64,000 nt of DNA from Macquaria australasica (Eukaryota; Chordata; Actinopteri; Centrarchiformes; Percichthyidae): assembly GCA_005408345.1 (NCBI GenBank), contig SEMN01001275.1:1-64000 (forward strand), in the 5' to 3' direction. The first letter of the stretch is position 1. Each line of letters opens with the position of its first letter. The notes below the pieces were generated by a model, which did no database searches, was not told the DNA's origin, and worked only from the letters and a program-made list of their open reading frames with translations. A program made the position numbers and the translations under genes. Of the stretch, positions 36,586-44,795 are shown in pieces.

Positions 36586-39500
36586 CGGTTGTGAGGTCCT
36601 CGCTGTGGTTCATGAAGTCAGCAGCGCTGTGGATCAGGCCTCTCCTGCACATGCTCACTGCGGTCTTCCTCTTCAGCCCGCAGGCCTCGTAGCTGACGGT
36701 GGCCAACACCAGACACATGTCAGCCACACCGGGGTTCTTCTGAGCATGCTCAGTCAGGACGTCGCCCAGATCCTCAGAGAAGGTCAGTCTGAAAGGATAA
36801 AGACTGTAAAGCCCTGAGCAGAAGCAGAGATCATAACGGCAGTTTGCGCTCTGATCATCGGTGCGTTTACTTGCTGTGGGTGACAGCGTGGGTGATGAGC
36901 TGTGTGGCGCCGAGCTGCAGGGCCCAGTGGACGACCTGCACGGAGAGAGCGGCTGGGAGCTCGTCACCGGCCGGGACGGTCATCAGCAGGGCCTGGAAGA
37001 AGAGCAGGAGAGGGGGGACAGACCCCGGGGGCCCCTTCACAGCTGGGAGAGAGACAGGTGTACAGGAAGACATGTCTCAAAAACAAAGATGAACCAATAA
37101 ACAGAAGCAAACTCAAACCTCGTTTCGTTAAGCTCATGGAGGTCTGGAGAGAATGTTTTCCAGTTCTGCTTGTAAATAAATTGTCATATTGACCCGAATA
37201 TAATATTTTTTTTTTCTGGAATTACGTTTGAAAAAGTCGTCTTATATTCGAGGACAAGACAATTATGTGTTATATAAGGACAATATATTCTGTCAAAGTA
37301 ATTTTGAAGAAAAAGATGACTGTAAAGTTCTGTATGTATATTGTATATATATCTTGTTCTATGTATATTAACAACATTACAATTATTAAAGTAATTAAAA
37401 GGTAAAGCAGCAAATCTTCACACTTGAGAAGCTGCAACCAGGAAATGTTTTTACATGAAAAATTACTTCAAATTTTCTGTCAATCGACTAATTGATTAAT
37501 CGACTTTCAGCTGTACGTGTAGAAACTGTTGGGGAGTTTCATTCATCATACAACATCTGATTTTATAAACTCTTCATGTGTTTTGTGTAAAAATCTGTAA
37601 AGTAACTGCAGCTGTCAGATAAATGTAGAGCAGTAAAAAGTTCAATATTTCCCTCTGAGATGTAGCAGAGTAGAAGTAGAAAGACTCAAGTAAAGTACAA
37701 GTACCTCCCATTTGTACTGAAGTAAAGTACTGTGTGTGTTTCCCACCTTTAAACATCTCCATGGTGTCGAGGTTCCTCAGGACTCCTCGAGGAGATCTGG
37801 CAGCGAGGAGAGCGGCCTCCTCATACTGAGCCGAATCAAAGAGTTCAATAAACCTGACAGAGACGAGGAAGGAGAGATAAAAGAGGAGAAAAAAGATTCT
37901 TTTTCGAGAGTCTGCAGAGTTCACATAAACTGATCAGAACTTGTTTGTGAACGCAGCACCTGTCCAGGTAATCTGCCAGAAGTTTGGACTCATCAACTCC
38001 GGTCGGCTCTTCGTCCTCAAACAGCTCGGCGTCGATGCTGCGAGCGTCATCGTCCGTCACTGCAGGACAAACAGGATGTTATAAATATATAATAATTATA
38101 TGATAAATGATATGTGAGCACAGTGACACCTTCACTTCACCTCCGTCATATTTGTGTTAATTTAAGCCTGAGTGCCCCTGAATATAACGTCAAGATTATT
38201 GCATACTGAAATATCAAGGCAGGTGTTGATAAGATTTTGATAAGTGGAGGAAATGTTTGTTGAAGACATAAAACAGCACTGGGAGATGGATCATTGTGAG
38301 TTGAGACGGGAAATTTGTCCATTTTCATGCTAGAAAACACCAATAAATCTCCATTAGTTATCGTTTTTATCCTCTTCAGGGTTCTGAACAGACACTTTTG
38401 ATTGCAGCAGCGTCTCACCGCTGGGCTCTCTGACGTTCTCCAGTGTGGAACCCAGGAGTTCCTCCAGAGGAACCTGCTGCTTCTCGTCCTCCCAGCTGGA
38501 CAGACGTTCAAACACAAACCTCAGACGCTTGTATCTGCAGACAGACAGACAGACAGATCATACATTTACATCATCCTTTCACAATACCGATGTTGACTTT
38601 GCATTTGTTTGCTTTCTGATTTTTAGACTACAGATCTTGTCAAATCTTAAACCTGCAATAATTTTGTCCACAGAAGCATGCTGTGAACACTGGACGCTGA
38701 GAGGGAACCACAACAGTAAACTGAAACTCACTATAAAGCTCTGTAAAGCCGAGCGGAGCTGCACATTCAGCTGATGATTCTCTGTAGGCAGGGTTTTAAA
38801 TACTACGGGGAGCTCGGCTCCCTGAAAGCCTCATTTGAGACATTTAGACATATGGTAATTTGTGGTGCCACTGTATAAATTCATACTTTCCCGTATATGT
38901 AGGTTCCTGAAATAAATAATAGGTGTTCATAATTGTCATGGGATGCAACCTGAGGTCTGGTCTGTTTAACAAAGTAACTTTATCTGGAAACAGGTGTTAA
39001 AGTATCTGTAAGATCAGCGTGGACAGAGACAGCAGCAGGTGTAGTGTTTCTGCTCTTACAGGACTTTCAGTCGGTCGTTCTCGGAGCTCAACAGGTCTCT
39101 GTGCTGCTCGGCGGCGTGCAGCTTGGCGTCCAGCTCGGCTTTGACCTCCAGAGAGACGCAGTGCTTCTTCCTGTCCAGTAGAGCAGCTCTCTGGGCTTTA
39201 AGATGCTTCAGGTGCCCGTCCAGAGCCTCAGGATCCTCTGACTCAGCCACCGTCAAACCTGGGAGACGAGACAGATGCAGGGTTTAGTGTAGACACTCAT
39301 TCTATAGGCATGGACGGAACATGACATCAAGGCTGCTTTTTAAAACGCTGTTTTCGTGTGAAAACAATTTGCGTTTCCAGGTTATTTTAGCAGAGACGTC
39401 TGTCCACAGTGGGAACACCTGAACAACAACTCTTCTTCTTCACCCTCTTTTCTTTTCTTTTGGCAAACAACAAAACGGCATCACAGCCAACATCTGGTGA

Positions 39501-42500
39501 AGCCAATTCATTATTTTATCGTCACGTCGTCTGACAAAATCAACATAAATACAGGTTAATGACAGCAGTCGTGCTAAAACTGAGAAATCACAGAGAGAGT
39601 TAGAGACGACAGAAAGTAGTCTTCTTCGCCTCCACGCAGCGGCCTGCGACTGAGCAGCCACAGACAGTCTGTTACTCTGCAGTGTTTCAGCCTGTTACGC
39701 CTCCATTCAGTCTCTCCTGCCGTCTGCGGAGTGACCGCACTCTTTTAATGCAGCTGAATTCATCATATAGTTGTTCTCATCTACATGTTTCTCTGTTTCT
39801 GTTGTCGGACAACTGAACGAGCAAGTCATCGGTGTGCAAAAGCTCCGTTTACCCCGTACACACTGAAACACCGAGCCATATGTAGTCATTTTGAGTCTCT
39901 TTGTAGTTTGATTCACTTTCAAACAAGAAATATTAACAGTCACTTCAAACAAAAGCTCTGGTCCCCCATGACCCCCTGGGCCTGCACGCAGTAATCCTTC
40001 CAGATCACCGGCTGCCTTTATACCTTCAGACAAGTCAAGTTATTTCAGGCCAAGATTCACTTTAGTGAGCGATGTGTACATGACTGAATGACAAGTGAAC
40101 ATGGACAATATGTTTAACTTGGAAAATGCTGAATCACATTTTTGACAGATATACAGGTATATAAATGTATTTATCTCCGTAGGGAAAGCTGTCTACAAAA
40201 ACACAAACCGCAGGTACATTTCCCAAGTACAACACATAATGCACTTTCTTCTAAGTGTCAGCATCAGCAGTACCAGGTATCCATGTGCTCTGCTCTTTAC
40301 ATGATTTCTGTCTCTTGATCTCCTCGTGAAGATCTGCTGTTTCCCTCTGAAGGACAGAGATTCTGGAAAAGAGACAGAGAAGAATGAAACCATGAAGAGG
40401 CTGATGAAGTCTTCGTACACATCCAACATGTGTTTAAACCTTCACTGCAGTCCCTCTTACTAACTTCATTTTCAAACTTTGCCCTCATATCAGAAATTCA
40501 CACTAAGGGTTCATGAGAGTTGTGATTATTTTAAAAAGGGTTTTTTATTTTAGGTCCTATTTGAATGAGCTACATCCGATTGTGTCCCCATGTTAACTAG
40601 TTTAGGCTGCTATTTTAGCCAGGTCTCTTTTGTAAAAAACATTATGTATCTCAAGAAACGTTCTGCATCAATAACAGTTAAATAAATTAAAACCTGGCAT
40701 TAAAGCATTCCCTAACCCCTAACTCTAACCTTAAAGGCGCTGAAAACTTGGTTTCACATGTTAAGTTTTTCTTGACAACATTAAATATGCGTGACTATCA
40801 AAGTTTAAGTTTTGAAAAATACGTCCTTAAGTTGTTTTTTTTCTAATTTAACATTCAAAAACTGAGCTAATCTGCTGCATCAGGAGTGTGTCTGTGTGGT
40901 TTGATCAGAAATATCTCAATTTAATTCACCAAAGCTGTTTAATTACATGTTGTGTAGGACCTCATCACTCGTAGTAAGAAGCTAAAAGATATTTTAAGGG
41001 CCTTTAACAACCAACAACCCTCAAACAGTCTTTTGAAGAAGTGAGAACTGGACAAAATGTCCTTACTGTTAAGGTCTTCAAGAACCTGTAACTGGTCCTC
41101 ACAAAGATAGCACAATGACACACACACACACACCTCTCCCTCAGCTGGGCGGCTCGTCTCTGGCAGGTCGTCAGTGATTTAGGGTGTGACGTCGAGGCCG
41201 CCAGAGTTCGCCGAGCCGTCCCGGCCTCATCCTCCCTCCTCTGCAGCGCCCTGATGACATCATCGTACTCCGCCTTGATGGTCAGCAGAAGTCTCTTATA
41301 GGCCGTCGCTCGTGCAATCACCTGTCAGAAACAAGGCGAGGAGGAAAAACAACCTGTTCTGTTCTCTAACTCAGACTCAGAGTAAAACAGCCACCTGTAA
41401 AGTCCACGGCGACACATTTACACCAGAGAACAGTCACACGACAGCTGCACTGTGAAACAGTAACACAACGAAAACTACAGGTACAGGTTAGAAAACTACA
41501 GGTACAGGTTAGAAAACTACAGGTACAGGTCTGAAAACTACAGGTCCAGGTCTGAAAACTACAGGTCCAGGTCTGAAAACTACAGGTCCAGGTTAGAAAA
41601 CTACAGGTCCAGGTTAGAAAACTACAGGTACAGGTCTGAAAACTACAGGTACAGGTTAGAAAACTACAGGTACAGGTCTGAAAACTAATGGTCTGAAAAC
41701 TACAGGTACAGGTCTGAAAACTACAGGTCTGAAAACTACAGGTACAGGTCTGAAAACTACAGGTACAGGTCTGAAAACTACAGGTCTGAAAACTACAGGT
41801 CCAGGTTAGAAAACTACAGGTACAGGTCTGAAAACTACAGGTCTGAAAACTACAGGTAAGAAAACTACAGGTACAGGTCTGAAAACTACAGGTTAGAAAA
41901 CTACAGGTAAGAAAACTACAGGTCTGAAAACTACAGGTCTGAAAACTACAGGTCTATAAACTACGGGTAAGAAAACTACAGGTTAGAAAACTACAGGTAA
42001 GAAAACTACAGGTCTGAAAACTACAGGTACAGGTTAGAAAACTACAGGTACAGGTCTGAAAACTACAGGTCTGAAAACTACAGGTACAGGTCTGAAAACT
42101 ACAGGTCTGAAAACTACAGGTACAGGTTAGAAAACTACAGGTACAGGTCTGAAAACTACAGGTTAGAAAACTACAGGTACAGGTTAGAAAACTACAGGTA
42201 CAGGTCTGAAAACTACAGGTTAGAAAACTACAGGTTAGAAAACTACAGGTACAGGTTAGAAAACTACAGGTACAGGTCTGAAAACTACAGGTCTGAAAAC
42301 TACAGGTACAGGTCTGAAAACTACAGGTTAGAAAACTACAGGTTAGAAAACTACAGGTCTGAAAACTACAGGTAAGAAAACTACAGGTTAGAAAACTACA
42401 GGTCTGAAAACTACAGGTTAGAAAACTACAGGTTAGAAAACTACAGGTAAGAAAACTACAGGTTAGAAAACTACAGGTCTGAAAACTACAGGTTAGAAAA

Positions 42501-44233
42501 CTACAGGTAAGAAAACTACAGGTTAGAAAACTACAGGTCTGAAAACTACAGGTAAGAAAACTACAGGTTAGAAAACTACAGGTCTGAAAACTACAGGTAA
42601 GAAAACTACAGGTTAGAAAACTACAGGTCTGAAAACTACAGGTAAGAAAACTACAGGTTAGAAAACTACAGGTCTGAAAACTACAGGTAAGAAAACTACA
42701 GGTTAGAAAACTACAGGTAAGAAAACTACAGGTCTGAAAACTACAGGTAAGAAAACTACAGGTTAGAAAACTACAGGTCTGAAAACTACAGGTAAGAAAA
42801 CTACAGGTTAGAAAACTACAGGTAAGAAAACTACAGGTCTGAAAACTACAGGTTAGAAAACTACAGGTCTGAAAACTACAGGTTAGAAAACTACAGGTCT
42901 GAAAACTACAGGTCTGAAAACTACAGGTAAGAAAACTACAGGTTAGAAAACTACAGGTAAAACTACAGGTAAGAAAACTACAGGTTGAAAACTACAGGTT
43001 GAAAACTACAGGTCTGAAAACTACAGGTTAGAAAACTACAGGTTGAAAACTACAGGTAAGAAAACTACAGGTAAGAAAACTACAGGTCTGAAAACTACAG
43101 GTAAGAAAACTACAGGTTAGAAAACTACAGGTAAGAAAACTACAGGTCTGAAAACTACAGGTAAGAAAACTGGTAAGAAAACTACAGGTAAAACTACAGG
43201 TAAGAAAACTACAGGTAAGAAAACTACAGGTTAAAAACTACAGGTAAGAAAACTACAGGTCTGAAAACTACAGGTAAGAAAACTACAGGTAAGAAAACTA
43301 CAGGTTATGAAAACTACAGGTAAGAAAACTACAGGTTAGAAAACTACAGGTAAGAAAACTACAGGTTAGAAAACTACAGGTAAGAAAACTACAGGTAAGA
43401 AAACTACAGGTTAGAAAACTACAGGTAAGAAAACTACAGGTCTGAAAACTACAGGTACAGGTCTGAAAACTACAGGTAAGAAAACTACAGGTAAGAAAAC
43501 TACAGGTTAGAAAACTACAGGTAAGAAAACTACAGGTTAGAAAACTACAGGTCTGAAAACTACAGGTAAGAAAACTACAGGTAAGAAAACTACAGGTTAG
43601 AAAACTACAGGTAAGAAAACTACAGGTCTGAAAACTACAGGTAAGAAAACTACAGGTAAGAAAACTACAGGTAAGAAAACTACAGGTAAGAAAACTACAG
43701 GTCTGAAAACTACAGGTTAGAAAACTACAGGTAAGAAAACTACAGGTAAGAAAACTACAGGTACAGGTTAGAAAACTACAGGTACAGGTTAGTTGAGTCC
43801 TCCGAAGTTCAAACTTTAAAATCACACAAATACTTCCGTTGTGTGGGATTATTTCTGCGTCACAATTTAAGGAATTATTACAAAATATCCCAAGAATCAA
43901 CCAAAAACAGTAAATTCCGGGCACAGAACTAGGCTAGCAGTTTCCCTCTGTTTCCAGTCTTTGTGCTAAGCTAAGCTAAGCGTGGTATCAAGTGAAACAA
44001 ATGGTTTCAGATGATCCGTCACAAACTAAACTCGTTCTTGCTGGTAGAAGACGGTTATCGATAAGCCGTTAGTTGCTCCGTCGTGTTTCGGTCTGTACCT
44101 GGCTGAACACAGATCGGTAGACCCGGTACCGGAGCTCGTCCGGCCCGTCTGAACACTGCAGGTTCCGTTTCTCCTGGTCAATGAAGTCACAGAGAGACCG
44201 GAGCCACCTGTCTTCTGTCTCACAGGTGGACAT
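35513..44233 (-). CDS. clhc1: Clathrin heavy chain linker domain-containing protein 1, complete
   Basis: Eleven coding exons join in perfect phase to 1,653 nt, 550 residues plus stop: 44233-44099, 41321-41134, 40362-40301, 39258-39060, 38534-38419, 38059-37960, 37853-37747, 37042-36871, 36788-36586, 36333-36160 and 35709-35513. Human CLHC1 is of similar length (about 586). The N-terminal third is charged and helical with likely coiled coil (about residues 70-200). The C-terminal half, from FIELFDSAQYEEAALLAARSP onwards, is helical-repeat sequence resembling the clathrin heavy-chain linker and proximal leg. It has none of the clathrin terminal beta-propeller. The biological role of CLHC1 is poorly known. 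It sits between rtn4 and rps27a as in mammals and is divergent from rps27a. The ATG at 44233 is the first that gives a sensible N-terminus, but the frame stays open upstream. Confidence 0.92.
36160..36333 (-). CDS. clhc1: clhc1 coding exon 10
   Basis: 174 nt, phase 1 in and out. Encodes WVLCRSPSLSLLQLLTEPQE through QELALQLLDSFVSRGR. Confidence 0.92.
36545..36580. repeat. (CA)n microsatellite at clhc1 exon 9 donor
   Basis: About 18 CA units, reading as (TG)n on the transcribed sense strand, beginning within about six bases of the exon 9 donor. Confidence 0.9.
36586..36788 (-). CDS. clhc1: clhc1 coding exon 9
   Basis: 203 nt, phase 2 in and 1 out. Encodes LTFSEDLGDVLTEHAQKNPG through LIHSAADFMNHSEDLTT. 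The donor G|GTCTGTGTG is followed at once by a sense-strand TG microsatellite. Confidence 0.92.
36871..37042 (-). CDS. clhc1: clhc1 coding exon 8
   Basis: 172 nt, phase 1 in and 2 out. Encodes PPLLLFFQALLMTVPAGDEL and LQLGATQLITHAVTHS; helical. Confidence 0.92.
37747..37853 (-). CDS. clhc1: clhc1 coding exon 7 (start of linker-like repeats)
   Basis: 107 nt, phase 2 in and 1 out. Encodes FIELFDSAQYEEAALLAARS then PRGVLRNLDTMEMFK, the best clathrin-linker-like stretch of helical hairpin. Confidence 0.92.
37960..38059 (-). CDS. clhc1: clhc1 coding exon 6
   Basis: 100 nt, phase 1 in and 2 out. Encodes TDDDARSIDAELFEDEEPTG then VDESKLLADYLD, an acidic linker before the helical-repeat half. Confidence 0.9.
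38419..38534 (-). CDS. clhc1: clhc1 coding exon 5
   Basis: 116 nt, phase 2 in and 1 out. Encodes YKRLRFVFERLSSWEDEKQQ then VPLEELLGSTLENVREPS. Preceded by a TCTG-repeat pyrimidine tract and CTGCAG acceptor. Confidence 0.88.
39060..39258 (-). CDS. clhc1: clhc1 coding exon 4
   Basis: 199 nt, phase 1 in and 2 out. Encodes LTVAESEDPEALDGHLKHLK through HRDLLSSENDRLKV; heptad-like spacing suggests a coiled coil. Confidence 0.9.
40301..40362 (-). CDS. clhc1: clhc1 coding exon 3
   Basis: 62 nt, phase 2 in and 1 out. Encodes ISVLQRETADLHEEIKRQKS, a charged helical (coiled-coil-like) segment. Too short to stand out as an open frame; found by phase continuity and splice sites. Confidence 0.85.
41134..41321 (-). 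CDS. clhc1: clhc1 coding exon 2
   Basis: 188 nt, phase 0 in and 2 out. Encodes VIARATAYKRLLLTIKAEYD and on to RRAAQLRER. The donor AG|GTGTGTGTG runs straight into a TG microsatellite on the sense strand. Confidence 0.9.
41470..43792. repeat. clhc1: 2.3-kb minisatellite in clhc1 intron 1
   Basis: About 150 copies of a 12-base core AAAACTACAGGT separated by linkers of 3-4 bases: TAAG, CTG, TTAG, or a longer ACAGGTTAG/ACAGGTCTG. Most units are 15-16 bases. The left part (41.5-42.3 kb) is rich in the long ACAGGT-containing linkers; the middle and right parts are rich in TAAG and TTAG with CTG spaced through. The 208-codon minus-strand frame of Thr-Cys-Ser-Phe-Leu repeats arises from 15-mers and is not a gene. 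Confidence 0.96.
44099..44233 (-). CDS. clhc1: clhc1 coding exon 1
   Basis: 45 codons from MSTCETEDRWLRSLCDFIDQ to DELRYRVYRSVFSQ, phase 0 out, donor CAG|GTACAG. The start is immediately preceded by a (TA)n microsatellite that extends the open frame without meaning. Confidence 0.85.
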
Positions 44234-44254
44234 GAGGAGGGTACAGGTATATAT

Positions 44255-44291
<37 letters not shown>

Positions 44292-44596
44292 GGGTCAAAC
44301 CTTCCGTCTGTTCGCTCTCCTGCAGACGCAGACGCGTTGCTATGGTTACCGCGAAAGTGTACCTGGGAAATGAGGTTTTTAAAACACTGGGTCGTTTTCT
44401 TCTTTAAATACACGAAAATGTATATTATGAGCCGTAACATAATTTTTGGGCTAACTTTAATACCGACACGGTTGACAAAAAACAGACGCCAAACAAGCAC
44501 AAAATGTGTTTCGGACGCGTTTTCGACCAGGCACCCTAACGGTCACCTACCCCGTGCAAACGCGTGCAGAAAACCCCGTGGCTCGCCCCGAAAGCC
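44234..44596. promoter_or_regulatory. Divergent promoter between clhc1 and rps27a
   Basis: About 360 bases separate the clhc1 start codon from the putative first exon of rps27a on the other strand. The right half is CpG-rich; the left has a (TA)n run (44248-44288). A shared bidirectional promoter is inferred from the spacing. Confidence 0.6.
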
Positions 44597-44632
44597 CTCT
44601 TCTCACGACCCGCCATTAGGAGCGAGCCTGCG
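44597..44632 (+). other. rps27a: rps27a non-coding exon 1 (5' UTR)
   Basis: A pyrimidine-rich CCCTCTTCTCACGACCCGCC start resembles the 5' TOP leader of ribosomal protein genes. It is followed by a donor GCG|GTAAGA at 44633. The matching acceptor GTGTAG lies at 44730, 17 bases before the ATG. TOP-type leaders put translation under mTOR/LARP1 control. The exact start site is inferred. Confidence 0.6.
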
Positions 44633-44747
44633 GTAAGACGGCGCTCTGCGTTTTAACGGATTAATCCCGAAATAACGGCTTCTGAGAGCCGACCGATACG
44701 CCTAAACGTCTGTGTGTGTCTCCCGTGTAGGTGGGTTGGACGCCAGG

Positions 44748-44795
44748 ATGCAGATTTTCGTGAAAACCCTCACGGGGAAGACTATAACCCTCGAG
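44748..44795 (+). CDS. rps27a: rps27a coding exon 1
   Basis: 16 codons, MQIFVKTLTGKTITLE, the start of ubiquitin; phase 0 out. Confidence 0.97.

Noticed and set aside
41470..43792. CRISPR-like array of regular repeats with variable spacers
   Set aside because: Unit is 15-16 bases with 3-4-base linkers in a vertebrate intron; this is a minisatellite.
43298..43924. 208-codon minus-strand frame of Thr-Cys-Ser-Phe-Leu repeats
   Set aside because: It is the 15-base units of the clhc1 intron 1 minisatellite read in frame; it ends when unit length changes and has no start or splice context.
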